Notes under the pieces: generated by a model
Told to the model about the DNA's origin: nothing
What the model saw: only the letters and a program-made list of their open reading frames with translations
Database searches by the model: none
Shown here: piece by piece, positions 52,375 to 64,000 of the stretch
Layout of the letters: each line of letters begins with the position of its first letter
Position numbering within the stretch: position 1 is the stretch's first letter
NCBI GenBank assembly: GCA_001953115.1
Contig: LSSL01000213.1
Span: 1 to 64,000 of the forward strand
Direction: 5' to 3'
Length of the DNA: 64,000 bases
Origin: Smittium mucronatum
Taxonomy: Eukaryota > Kickxellomycota > Harpellomycetes > Harpellales > Legeriomycetaceae
Made by a program: the position numbers and the translations under genes

Positions 52375-52557
52375 ATGAAATTTAATTTTCAATATTTCTT
52401 CTTATGTGTATACCAACAGTTTAATCTGATAGTTTTCTGGCTGAATTTTCTTATGGCATTTGTTATACTTGGTGCAAAATCGTATATTAAATCTTTAATT
52501 TTGAAAGTATATAATTATATTTCTATAAGTTATTTTGTTTTTTTGGAAGATCCATAA
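52375..52557 (+). CDS. Unrecognised small membrane-type ORF (60 aa), right-arm copy
   Basis: Mirror of 34522-34704, ATG start, two hydrophobic stretches. Identical in both arms, so conservation between copies says nothing about selection. Confidence 0.15.
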   Translation: MKFNFQYFFLCVYQQFNLIVFWLNFLMAFVILGAKSYIKSLILKVYNYISISYFVFLEDP

Positions 52558-55500
52558 AAATGAACTTTCACTCTCATATAGATCAAATCAAGCGCATTGG
52601 GAAAGAATTTTCTATCATTTGCACTTGCCACTATAAAAAAAACAGGATAGCCAATAACGTTTAATATATATATATAGCATCAAGATGTATGTTTGATACA
52701 CTTTAAGCCTTTAAATAAGACTTTTTACTGTTGATTAATACTTTGGTATTTCACTGAATTTTTTTTTTATAATCAAATATTTGCCTAGATTTTGGTTTAT
52801 TTTAATCCTTCTGCATGGTTCATTCAGCACAAAAAATTTAAATTTCTAATTATTTTATTTTATTTATTTATATGAGATACTAACCAATAAGTTTCTCTAT
52901 AAACAACCCCAATTCCTTTATACAAAGAACACTTTTTATTCCCAATATCTTTTTATCGCCACCATAAAACTTGCTATTTTAATTAGCTAAATATAATAAT
53001 GTACCATTTTGTAAGCGATCATCGCAATAAGCGTTTGGAGTGTTTTTTTTGAATCTAAAAAGTTATATCTTTATATTTTCATTACCTCTATGTATATATT
53101 TTTTGTTCTTAAAATTATAATATATAATATTGTATTTTTTCAGAATGCCGTTTTTTTTGTTAGTATCAGTTCCGCTTTATGGATTCGATTTGATCCATTA
53201 AAAAAAAAATTCTTTCTATTTATCCATTTTTTGAAATTCCTGCTAAAAATAATAAAAAATTAATTATAAACTATACGCAGGTTATCAACTATAAACATAT
53301 GAAAAAATAAAGTGTTTTAGGGGGGGAAATTTTTATTGTTTTATATTTTATATTTTGTTAATTTCGAATATATGATAAAACTGAAATTTTATTTTTAGTG
53401 TATGTTTTGATTTATTTTGTTCTTAATTTCATTTATATATATAACACGTTAAAAAGAAATTCGGTCAATTTTAATATTTTTTTGACGAATTTTTATTAAA
53501 TTCGATGGTGGAAATTTCTGTTTAAAGTTAAATGCATCTATTTTTTAGAGGGTTGGCGGATTTTTTAACACTTCTCTTTCTTTTAAGTTCTATCTTATTT
53601 TTAACTCCAACCATACATTTATTGTTATGATATAAGGTCAAATATTTGCATAAATTTAAATATTTTAAAATTTCCTATATTTTTTACATAGCAATTTTTT
53701 TTATGAATAAATTTTTATTTATTGGTTAATAAGTAAAACTCTAAAAATAAAAAAATAAAATTCTTTTTTATAAAATTTTATCAAATTCCATTAAAAATCA
53801 TTTTTATCAAAGCATAAAATTTAAAAAAAATTATTAATATTGGTGTATTTGTTGAGATATAAAATTATTTGTAAATAAAATTTTTTATTTCATATTCTTG
53901 CATAAAATTATCTTAATTAAACCTAAAATATTAATATCCATAAATAATTTTCAAGACAGCTAAAATAAAAATTTATAAAATTTAATATTTAAATTAAATG
54001 GTTATCAATTTATTTATATATAGAAATTATTTTTTTAGTTATAACTAAGTTATAATAAGTTCTTGATTTTAAATTCCTTATAACGAAACCATTTTTTTAA
54101 AAAAAATAACATATTATATTAATATGATGCAATATATATATATATTTTTATTAATAACTATATATTTTCCTAGAAATCGATATAAAATTAATTATTTTTT
54201 TATATAAAATTTTATTATCTATTATGGCAATAATAGTAAATAAATATTCAATATTCATATTTTTTTTATATCTGTAAATACATAATCTCGCATAATGCTT
54301 TTTACTTTATTTTTAATTATGATATCGAAAAATAAAAAATGAAAATTTTGAAAATATTTCTCCATATTATTTTCAATATTTAAGCATTTTATATCATTAG
54401 TAACCTCGTTTTAACCATTTAAAAATTCAATCTGGACTTTTATATTTCAGTTTTGGTTTATTAAAGTTGATTGGATTCTTTCGCAAAATAAACTGAACCT
54501 TTTAAAAAAGATGATCAAAATTCTTATAAATCGAAGTTGAACTTTACAAATTTTAAAAATTAAAACTTTTGCACTAAAAATTTGGACTTCGCTTAAACCC
54601 CATCGAACGTTTTGCAAGTAAATTGAGCCATAATAATTTATTCCATTGAAATTTAAATTGAAAATTTCTCTGTAAAGATTTAATTAAAAGATAATTATGA
54701 CTAAGATACTATTATTTATGTGTTAAAAAAAAAAACGATAAATTTTTATGGATATATCAGTTATATGTTTATTTAACTAAAAAAATTACATTATTATTGT
54801 CTGGGGGATAAATAAAATGAAAAAAATAACTTTATATTATTGATTATTTCGATTTTTTCAGATTTTTTTTTGAGCCTATGGAGTAAAGAAAACCAAATCC
54901 GGAGTACAAAAAGTTAAATTTTGACTTTTTGAGAGTTAGATTTTGATTTGTAAAGCGATTTATTATCATTTTTAAAAAGTTTTATTTTTATTTTTAAACG
55001 GTTCAGATCTAGATGAAAATGTTATAAATTCAAATTTATAAATTTCAAAGAAATGAAAAAAATTGCTTCTTTCATTTATTTTGCGTGCATACAAGTCTTT
55101 AGATTTTATATATTAAAGAATAAAAACTTTTAATATTTTTACTTTAATATATGTTATATGAAATTTCTCTCAGTCTAGAAAAATTTAGTACAGATCACTG
55201 GAATAATGAGTAAATAATTTAAATCGAACTAATAATGAGTTTAATAACAAAAATAATAATTTCATCCTAAAAAATAAATTGAAAAATAATTGGAATCTTC
55301 AATAAAAAAAATACTATATTTATTTACAGAAATTTTTTATTTTGAAATTTATTTCGCTTTTCAAATATAAGGCTTAAATTTAATTATTTTTGGCTGAATT
55401 AAAACTTTTCTAAATCAATAAAAAAATAAAATGGATTTTGATTTTATTTACAAATTTAACGAGTTATTTTCAAAAATAGTTTTTTTATTTTATTTTTGTT

Positions 55501-56402
55501 AAATTAAAAAAAATAGATGGTGCTGATTTTTTATTATTTATATAATTTAACATTTTTCTTACCATTTTAAAGAAAAAAAAAACAGCACGGTTTAGGCAGG
55601 AAATTAGGTCTATTTAAATTTAAAAATAGCATTTTTATGAAAATTTGGATAAAAATGATGTGTAATAAGAAATTTTCATCTTTTAAAGTAAATTAGTAGG
55701 ATTTTACTAAAAAAAATTACATGATTGTTTTTAGATTAAGAAAATATTTAAAATTATGAATTAAATTAGCAATTTCGAGTCTCATTTTAATTTTTTACGA
55801 AATATGTACATATTCTATGTGTAGCTGAAGTTCTTCGCCTGGGGCAATAATTTCTAATTATTTTTAAAGCTTTATCTTAAATCCCCTATCTGATATGAAA
55901 TTTATTAGAAAAATACAAAAAAGACTGAACTTTTATTATTATCTTTTACCCGATGATCCTTATTTCTGAATCTAAAAAAATTAGTATTTAATAAAATATA
56001 AAAAAAATTGTTGAAATCATAGTTGCAAATTTTAAATATCATTTTTAAGTACTCCCCGAAAGTTTTTTTCTCATAATATCCTATTATATGCGATGGTTTA
56101 AGGCTTGTAAAAAATAAAATTTAGATCTTATTAAACTTTTTTGAATATGAGAAATATTTTCGATAACATTATGGCTATTAATTTACTCGAAATAAAGGGG
56201 GAAATGCAGATAAAACCTTCTAGGAATAATAATAATAGTTTATTTGGACTGTGATAGGTTTATAATAATATTTTAAACAACAATATATAAATATACCAAC
56301 CAACATTTACCCATAAAATATGAAAATACTGATTATTTTGCTTGCTTTTAAGATATATAACCTTGATTATTTTTAATATTTAAATTATAAATCTGAAATA
56401 AA

Positions 56403-56609
56403 GTGATATATATTAAATTTCATATAAAAATATTTCATTTTTGTTACTTATTTTCAATAACGGCATCTCAAATAGATTTTTTTAAAAAACAATGTTTTCA
56501 CTTTGAACTCCATTACATGATAAGAAACAATAAAAATCAAGCCAATCATAAATCAGAGATATTATTCATTGATATTAGCATTTCTGTTATATTTTCTTAT
56601 TTTATTTAA
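56403..56609 (+). CDS. Unrecognised ORF (68 codons, GTG start), right-arm copy
   Basis: Mirror of 30470-30676. No ATG at its start; an internal ATG begins MIRNNKNQANHKSEI. It could be an exon. No domain recognised. Confidence 0.15.
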   Translation: MIYIKFHIKIFHFCYLFSITASQIDFFKKQCFHFELHYMIRNNKNQANHKSEILFIDISISVIFSYFI

Positions 56610-57749
56610 TAAAAAAATTAAAAATAAAGAATTAAAAATAAAATTATATTGCTATATTTATTTGTATAATCAATTTTCAATTCATAATATTTCATTTATA
56701 AAAAATATTTTTTCAATTATAAGTTTGGTTTTTTTCTAATAGTTAAAGTTTAAAAAAATTTAAAAAAGCAAGGGATTAAAGACACATTTTACTTTAAAAA
56801 AGTATTTATACACTAGTTATTAGTTATATAAATCTAATATGAAAAAAAAAAATTCAATTCAATTTAATTTTATTCGAGTTATTTGAAACTATCAACGTTT
56901 TTTTTATATTTTTTTAACATTAAATAAAAAATGTGTATAATTTTTTCTATTTTTTTTTATATATTGGAGTTTTTTGACTGGTTTTTTTTTTGAAAGAGAA
57001 AATAATCGGTAAGGGAGCCCTGATTCTCTTATAAGACCAAATATGGATAAAAATATGCAAATTAAATTATTAAATATCACATTTAAATTTTCTAAAAGAC
57101 TTTTGGTTAATAAATTTTTATTATTGCAAGATTAAGCCATTTTCAACTCAATCAAAAAAATTAATAACAATTATAAAAAAATTAAAAAAAATTAATTTCA
57201 ATTTTAAAAAAAGTAAACTTGAATCCAAAAAAATTAATTCTGATTTGGGAAAGTAAATTCTAATATTATAAGACATAATGAGTAGCAAAAAAAAAGTATA
57301 TATGCGAAATTTTTAACACAAGTTTATATTTTAAGTTAAAAAGATTAGCGATATTTTAATATTGAATATATTGATATTTTTTTAATTCTTAATAATAAAG
57401 CTCTTTTATATTATCCAAAAATGCACATCCTGTTTTATTTATTAATTTTTAAATAGCTCCATGCAAAATTTAGGAGTAATACTCGTTTAATAGGAAAAAT
57501 TATAAAATCAATTCAATAATTAGAACTTGATTCTGCATTAAAAATATTGAGCTATTTCAAATTTGTTTTTTTTAAAATAGCACCATTCTACTGCTAATAA
57601 ATTATATCGAAAAAAAAATTTTTTGCAAAAAAGAAACAAAAAAATGTGATTAGATAGGCAGATTAAAATATTTAATAAAAAATAATCATCAAACAAATAA
57701 CTTTATCCGAATTAAAATTATCTTACCTGAAATAAATATTGTTAACTAA

Positions 57750-59223
57750 ATAAAAAGGAAGTATAAAACGCATTCAAAAAATATAAGCTGTGAGATTATA
57801 CAATCAGTGAAAAATGTTGAGGATTTTTCTGAGTTAATAAATTCCCATGAAATACTCAATAAACAGCATGTAGTTGGGTTAAATCTACTAAAGCTTTTCT
57901 GAAAAATGGCTAAAGGGTAAGTAGGGAAAGCAAAAAATAAATATGTGATTTTCATTCCAATTTTTCAATAAAAAAAATAGAGTAAAATCCAAAAAGTGCT
58001 TTAAAAAAATTATCGGGATTACTTTTTTTTATGAATTTTATTTTCTGTTATTTCAGCAAAATATTATTAGGTATTTATATTTCAAAAAAATTATTGTAAA
58101 ACAGCCCCATATTGATCCTACGCATAAGAATTCATTAAACGCAAGAAAAAAAGAAAGGATTAAGCAAAAAAAAAATCTGTATTCGGTTAGCATGGGGAAA
58201 TTTTTAATCCAAATAGTTGAAATTAATTTAAATTTTTTTATTCTTATATCCAGAGAAAGTTCTAAAAATGAAAATTCTGTTGATTTTAAACTACCTAAAA
58301 CTAGAGGACCTAAAATCAACATGATAGTTGAAAACTTTCAACTTGGGATTCTAAATTTTAAAACAAAAAGGAAAATATATAAATCCGAGGATTGAAACCG
58401 ATGGATAGCTCGATTAATTGAAAAGGTGTTTCAATCTGGGCTTTTATTATCTAGCAGTGTAATTATTTCGGATAATTCCCCATTTCAAAATAGGGTATCT
58501 GATTTTGTATCCATAATAAAATTTTCTAACATTGAACTTAGGTTTTTAATATAGTTTAGTAATATTTTAATCGAATCTTTTATTTTACTTTATTTTATTT
58601 TAATGGATATTGAATAAGATATAAAACTGTATTTTTATTATAAATCGGGACTTTCATTGTTTTTATGGCTTCTCTTCCACTTAATAAGCCTTTGTTAGTT
58701 GCTCTTCAACCCGCGTAATCATTTCAGATATATAAGCGTAAAATGGCTAAATTAAAAATCAAAATTTTAAAGGCACTTATCAATTATCATTATTTGTCTG
58801 CTCCCAATCAAGTTATAATCTTCTAAACTTTAATCTGACTACATTGGGTAAAATATAGTAAAATAAAAGTTTAAAGTCATTTAATTGGATCCGCGTTGTA
58901 ATATAGCTGGAATTATTTCTGAATTACATCCCGGTGTCCCAAAAATATCTTAAATTGGATAAGGTTTAAATTCCTTATCTAACTGCTAGATATTCAGGGG
59001 ATCAAGTATTATGTATAGGTCTATATTCACTTATGCTTAATCCAATATATAACGCTTGGTGTACTATAAAGTCGGCGATAAAAAAGAAATTTTTTACAAT
59101 GACCATGGTTTAAAAAATAGAGATCCAAATGTGGTTTATTCCCAAAATCAGTGGGCAATTAGAATAATTGAAGGAAAAAAACGAATAATATTTTCGTTTT
59201 ACCTGAAATATGAAGAAAATTAG
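57750..59223 (+). pseudogene. Gene-like block with intron-like gaps and in-frame UGA codons, right-arm copy
   Basis: Less A+T-rich than the rest of the arm. Segment A (57750-57916) reads with protein-like composition (IIQSVKNVEDFSELINSHEI, then LNKQHVVGLNLLKLF), a UGA at 57900-57902, then KMAK. It ends at a perfect GTAAGT donor (57917). A tag acceptor ends at 57980, giving a 64-nt intron of the size seen in MOD5 and VAC1, and phase is kept. Segment B (57981 to about 58542) is open except for UGA at 58393-58395. It includes KQPHIDPTHKNSLNARKKER, LPKTRGPKINMIVENFQLGI and, after the UGA, NRWIARLIEKVFQSGLLLS. Further exon-like pieces are 58885-58933 (RCNIAGIISELHP) and 59072-59223 (DHGLKNRDPNVVYSQNQWAI), joinable in phase. 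I recognise no family. It could be a decayed gene, a gene with UGA recoding, or a real gene mis-split by me. Confidence 0.33.
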
Positions 59224-59872
59224 TCGGTTATTTGCTTTCATTGTTTTCTGATGCCGTTGAGCTCAGAGATATTAATTTTGGAACATAAAAAAGTTATTTT
59301 AGTTAATAATATTTTACTCTAAAAATTAGAATCACTTTTTATCGGCTTATTTTTACTTATAATAGAATTTATCCTAAATTTTCACCAAAAATTTTCACTT
59401 TTTTTACAATCATGTGATCTTTTTTTGAATTTGAGTTATAAATGGTGATTTATTTTTTTAAAAAAAACATAACAAAAATAGTTTTTATGAAATTTCCTGA
59501 TGAAACCATTTTTTGTTCATGATTTCATTAATGTTTTATTTTATCAAAAAAAAAAAATCCGACATCTGTTATAGCGCTCATACATAAAAACACTTATGAT
59601 ATATGTAGAAGTGTAAGAACAGAAAGAGATTCCCTTTCTTTTACACAACCAATTAATTACTGCAAATTAGATCACCAACTAGAATAAAGCATTAAAAATG
59701 ATTAGAAGGAACGAAAGTACTAAGAAACAAAGAGCTTCCTGTAAAGAGAGGGTGTATAGCAAATAAAGATGATGTTTATTCTTTGTTTTCAAGGGTTTAA
59801 GATTTTAAGACTTGAAAAGCGCGCTAGGGAGCTTTTATTTTCTCATATTGTTTTTTTCTTTTATATATAAAT

Positions 59873-59995
59873 ATGAGTACTTCCAAAAGAATGAAGGAGC
59901 ATGGAAAAATAAGAATCAATAAATCTAGCGTATCTAAGAAATTTCAAAGACGTCTACTTATTATAGTTAGTAATTTAGAATTTACACTCTTTTGA
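59873..59995 (+). CDS. Short basic ORF (40 aa), right-arm copy
   Basis: ATG to TGA; the first 28 residues are basic and hydrophilic (KRMKEHGKIRINKSSVSKKF) and the rest turns hydrophobic, as if read into an intron. About 170 nt upstream (from 59699) is another basic open stretch reading MIRRNESTKKQRASCKER, so these may be exons of one small gene. Not recognised. Confidence 0.22.
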   Translation: MSTSKRMKEHGKIRINKSSVSKKFQRRLLIIVSNLEFTLF

Positions 59996-60213
59996 ATCGA
60001 CCTCAATTTCCATCTTTTACTTTAAATTTTGACATGAAAAGAATAAATTTCGGTTTATTCTAAACATATTCATTCTCTTACATTTTATACCCACGGAACA
60101 GGAAAAAAAAATAAACAGAAAAATCATAAAAATAAAAATAAAAATTATATATATAAAATTAATCATACACATTATAATTATAAGTCAACGCTTCGGATCT
60201 TAACTTTAACAGC

Positions 60214-60384
60214 ATGCACACACGAAATTCCCAAAAGACCCTTACGCCTCAGCAAGAAGACTCAGGAGAGCGCTCTGGTATTGAAGCCCACGATAAAAAA
60301 ACCGAACCCAGTAGTGATGATCCCACAGGATTAGTAAAAATTACAACATATACATATAATAACCACCAATATAAATATCTCTAG
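60214..60384 (+). CDS. Short ORF (56 aa), right-arm copy
   Basis: ATG to TAG. The N-terminal 39 residues are hydrophilic (RNSQKTLTPQQEDSGERSG, HDKKTEPSSDDPTG), followed by a Tyr/Asn-rich tail that looks like translated intron after a GTAAAA string. It is the least A+T-rich coding-like stretch of the arm. Not recognised; could be the first exon of a gene. Confidence 0.3.
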   Translation: MHTRNSQKTLTPQQEDSGERSGIEAHDKKTEPSSDDPTGLVKITTYTYNNHQYKYL

Positions 60385-62028
60385 TAACATACCATAAAAA
60401 AGTTTAATTTTTTTTCTATAAACATTGGATTTAATTTGAGTTTTATAATCTTTAAAAAAAATCAGGGATTTATATAGCATTTATTATTCAATCAAGATAA
60501 TATTAAAAATTTCTTTTTTTGATATTTTGATATTTTGACATTTTTGTTTTTTTAACATAAAAAATTTTAAATCAAAATTTTTTAGTGAGTCGTCTTTATC
60601 TAAAATTATATAATTTTTTATTTCTTAATATTATTTTTTTGCGAAATCTGATTAAGTCTCTATAAAAGAAAAATTCTATATGATAAATATTTTTTATAAG
60701 TATTATCATAGTGACTATCAATTTGAATAAATCGGTCTTGATTTAGTGAAAACTGGTTTTTTTGTTATTTTTATCTAATTTCAATATCAATAATCATTTT
60801 TTTGAATATATAAAAACCATTATCAGTTTATTTTTTTGTGCTTCACAAAAACCAATAGCAAATCTAACACATAAAATCATCCACTAATGTTAAAAATCAA
60901 AATCAAAACTCGTCTATTTCCACCATTATTTTCAATAAACAGTTTTTTTTTTCAGCACCCCCTCTATATTTTTTTTCAACCTCTACTGTGTATCATATTA
61001 TAAAATTTTCGGTATTTAACTTTTTAAAAGTATATTTTATTTTTGGTAAAGTCTACTAACCACAAAGTAACCAATTTGGATGATAATAATACATGGGTAA
61101 ATACCCGGTATTTTTATTCATGGATAAATTTCAATAATATCGATGAAGTTTATCTTATTTAAATTTTATAAACCACTATGATATTTATATTAATTTATTT
61201 TTAATCAAATTTAAAATTTGATAAAAAGATAAATTATATAGATAATTAATTTAAAATATTTCTATCTTCTTTAAAACTCATTTTTATTATCTTATCAGAA
61301 AAAATAGGAAAAAAATCTACAGACTGATTTTTTTACGATTAGTATTATTTTAATGTAGATAAAACCATATTTTATTTAATCGAGGTAAGTTTTTTATTTA
61401 TTATAGTTTTTTTTAATAATAAAATTTCCATTATTTAAATGCTAAGATAATTATGGCTTTATTAAAAGTACTTTTTTGTACTGATATACAAAAAAAAAAA
61501 ACCAACATTATATAAAGAGAAAATAATATTAAGTAATAATCATAATGTGTAGTTTTATTGTAAATGGTGAAAATTAGGTCTGTATTGTTAATTTTCTGTT
61601 TTGATTGTATGATTCGACTTTAAATGCCTGATTAATATAAAGCTGAATAATAATATATAAAAAGAGGGGCTATTAAAATCTTCAGATAGTAAATATGTCA
61701 AAATTTACATTATTAATGAATCCTCTATACTAATTTTTTTAAAATTCGAACAGTAAAAGTAAAATTTTAAGACAAATCATTATTTTTAATAATTACTTGG
61801 TTAATTAATAGTTTAAAAATTACAGGTTTAGATCTCAGTAATTTGTTTTTTGAGATAGGAAAAAGAAAAATTAAAATTAAAATTTTATTGGTACTTAATA
61901 ATATATAGTATGATTATTTTTTTTGAATTTCTAACCTATAATACTTGAACAGAGGAGAGATAATTTTTTCTAATAATTACTAAATAAGAAATCCATCATT
62001 TTTAAAAAAAACATCAATTACCATTTGT

Positions 62029-62599
62029 GAATTTTCACTTATTTTTCATTTGAATTCACCTTTTCTAAATCAGATTCGGAAAAAATGAATTCAAATAAAA
62101 AAGAAGTAAATTAGATTTAGAAAAAATGTATTCAAATGAAAAATAAGTTAAAATTAATTCGAAATAAGTGAACTCAATTCGCAAAAAGTGCTATCAATTA
62201 AAAAAAAAGTGAAAGCAAATACATATTAAGTGCAAAAAATTACGAAAAAAGTATTTTTTTAATTCAAAAAAAGTGAATCCGAATTGGAAAAAGTATCGAA
62301 CATTCACGAATCTACTTTTCCCGCCCTATCCTCTTAAAATGTTTGGAATTTTATATTTAGAAGTCTTATTGAATATTTAGTTTTACCAAATTCAGACTCA
62401 ATTTTTTTGAATTAAAATTTACTTTTTTTGTAAATTTTTGCACTTAATTCGTACTCGCTTTCACTTTTTTTTTAATTGATAGCACTTTTTCCAAATCTTT
62501 TTCACCTAATTCAAATTCATTTTTACTTATTTTTTATTTGAATATATATTTTCTAAATTAAATTTACTTGATTTTTATTTGAATTCACTTTTTCTGAGT
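62029..62599. repeat. Fold-back element, right-arm copy
   Basis: Mirror of 24480-25050: two inverted relatives around a small G+C-rich centre (cccgccctatcc), built of degenerate aagtgaattcaaat-like units. Confidence 0.65.
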
Positions 62600-62722
62600 T
62601 TGATTTAAAAAAAGGCATAAATAAGGAATTTATTTTTATATAAGTTTTCACATGAAGTATTTTTTTATACTAAATTATGTATTACTAGTCATCTATGGAT
62701 TTTAAATCAATATTGAATTTTT

Positions 62723-63022
62723 AGCAAAAATAGACTGAGTTTTAATTTGATTTTCATTTTTAGCTAATATATTCGCTGATTAAATTTACCGTTGATTTAT
62801 GAATATTACCAGAAAATAGATAGATTCAATCTGCTCTAAATGCATTTAACTGGCTACTGCTATCGAAATTGGAGAAATATTATAATGAACCAATTTTAAT
62901 TAAAAAATAGCTCAGTTTATGAAAATTGATATTACTGTATGAAATATAGATAGAAAATGGTGATTCGGGATTTTTTTTTCTTTTAAAGAAACCCAATTAG
63001 ATTAAGATAAACAATATTATCT
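62723..63022. repeat. 300-bp inverted-repeat unit of the 2.0-kb element, right-arm copy
   Basis: Reverse complement of 24057-24356, and therefore the same orientation as 22350-22649. The partner unit of this right-arm element would lie beyond the window if the arm continues (predicted 64430-64729). Confidence 0.75.
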
Positions 63023-63138
63023 TCAAAAAAAATTTCAGTTTTGAATATGATATATAATAATGAGTTAAATAGTTTTGTAATTTCGATTCTCATTATTTAA
63101 GCATACAACTTTAACCTTGATTTTATAACATAAACAAA

Positions 63139-63240
63139 TTATAAACTGATTTGATAAAATTTATTTCTAGAGCCAGCAATAGCAAAAAGAGTTGTTTCGA
63201 TGACCATTATGGTGAAGTCGTTAAATAACATTTGATTCAT
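63139..63240 (-). CDS. Short ORF (33 aa), right-arm copy
   Basis: Mirror of 23839-23940. Weakly supported; listed for symmetry. Confidence 0.15.
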   Translation of the reverse strand: MNQMLFNDFTIMVIETTLFAIAGSRNKFYQISL

Positions 63241-64000
63241 TTTGCTGTATGTATATACTTTAAATATAAATTTTACTATCAGATATTATTTTTTTAAACA
63301 AATTTTTAAGATTTATTTTTGAAGGGTTGGTTTTTTAACATATTTATATATTATAAACTTTATATAATCATTTAAAGAACATTGGTTATTTATCTAAATA
63401 GTCAGTATAAATATGAATTATGGGAAGTATTAACATAACAAAGTAACTAAGAATTTATTCTATTATTCTACCGTCTCCTGAATTCTTAAGTGGTTGATTT
63501 TCTAAAAAAATGTACACTCAAGGATTAAAAATACTAAATACAGAGACTCAGTACCCTTTCTGGAATGTTTGTGATATCTTATTTTTATTAAAATAAAAAT
63601 CTTCATATATAAATAACATTCCAATTTATAATTTAGATTATGAAACCATATTAACAAACCATAGATTTATGTTTGAATTTTACCAGTATTAGTTATAATG
63701 CTAATAAATTATAGATTGGATTTGAATTTGAAAGCATCAATTTTTTTCATGGTTTTGGTGATTCAGAATTTTTTATATTATCTTAACAATTCACTTAAGT
63801 AAGTAATGTTTTTTTTATAAAAAAAATCAAGTGTTGAGGATTTTTCTGATTTCTTTTGTAAAAAGATATATAAAAGATAAATAATAACTATAAACACCAT
63901 CTCCATAAACCCAAATTTCAAAAATTGTTGTATTATTTCATTAGATTGTGATTATAGTTGATAGCTTTAACGATAAACACTTTTTTTTTTCAAGAGAGAG

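Larger units (their letters stand above)
48946..57745. other. A+T-rich right-arm sequence, two doubtful ORFs
   Basis: Mirror of 29334-38133. Apart from the frames at 52375-52557 and 56403-56609, nothing is recognised. Confidence 0.4.
47506..64000. repeat. Right arm of giant inverted repeat (continues past window end)
   Basis: Reverse complement of 23079-39573, with no difference found in the parts compared; coordinates sum to 87079. The arm is still matching at base 64000, so the full arm is longer than 16.5 kb. Confidence 0.95.

Noticed and set aside
57750..57916. Resemblance of segment A to the helix-hairpin-helix/thumb region of family X DNA polymerases
   Set aside because: Only loose similarity around LNKQHVVGLNLL; the following segment lacks the GD-D nucleotidyltransferase motif, so no function is assigned.
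23079..64000. Quadripartite organelle genome (plastid-like inverted repeats and single-copy core)
   Set aside because: The arms hold no rRNA, and the tRNAs have A34 anticodons (AAC, AGA) typical of eukaryotic nuclear genomes; no organelle protein genes are recognisable.
11704..64000. CRISPR array, rRNA genes or telomere repeats
   Set aside because: Read for all three; no regularly spaced repeats, conserved rRNA cores or G-rich telomeric arrays were seen. The isolated G/C homopolymers are too short.

Overview
The window looks like nuclear DNA from an A+T-rich, intron-rich fungus or fungus-like eukaryote. Three genes carry many short GT-AG introns (62-124 nt). Their products are a tRNA isopentenyltransferase with a C-terminal zinc finger, a Yop1/DP1 membrane protein and a Vac1/Pep7-type FYVE protein; a Vac1-like protein with an N-terminal C2H2 finger fits fungi. 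The tRNA genes have A34 anticodons (Val-AAC, Ser-AGA), which are typical of eukaryotic nuclear genomes. I cannot name the species.

Left part (1-10.9 kb): an ordinary gene-bearing segment. From the left come fragments of a poly(A)-tailed retroelement and a degenerate repeat pair, a 10-exon MOD5/TRIT1 gene (+), a 2-exon YOP1 gene (+) and, convergent to it, an 8-exon VAC1/PEP7 gene (-). Short retroelement insertions with target-site duplications lie between the genes. The segment ends in a long (TAATA)n tract that contains a 452-base assembly gap (11100-11551).

Right part (11.7-64 kb): an extremely A+T-rich tract, by eye about four-fifths or more A+T, with no recognisable conserved protein gene. 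Its dominant structure is a very large inverted repeat. The left arm (23079-39573) and right arm (47506-64000) mirror each other about position 43539.5 at every point I compared. They flank a unique core of 7932 bp (39574-47505), and the right arm reaches the end of the window. Each arm carries, about 1.2 kb from the core, a tight tRNA-Val(AAC)/tRNA-Ser(AGA)/tRNA-Lys(UUU) cluster transcribed away from the core. An A+T-rich gene-free core, inverted-repeat arms and tRNA genes beside the core is the layout of Schizosaccharomyces pombe-type regional centromeres, so I propose a candidate centromere. A large chromosomal palindrome or an assembly artefact remain alternatives.

Within the arms are a 2.0-kb element bounded by 300-bp inverted repeats, a roughly 570-bp fold-back element, and a less A+T-rich block with intron-like and exon-like segments interrupted by in-frame UGA codons. 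That block may be a decayed or unrecognised gene present once per arm. Functionally, MOD5 makes i6A37 in tRNAs, while YOP1 and VAC1 act in ER shaping and Rab5-dependent endosomal traffic. They are neighbours but show no operon-like relation.
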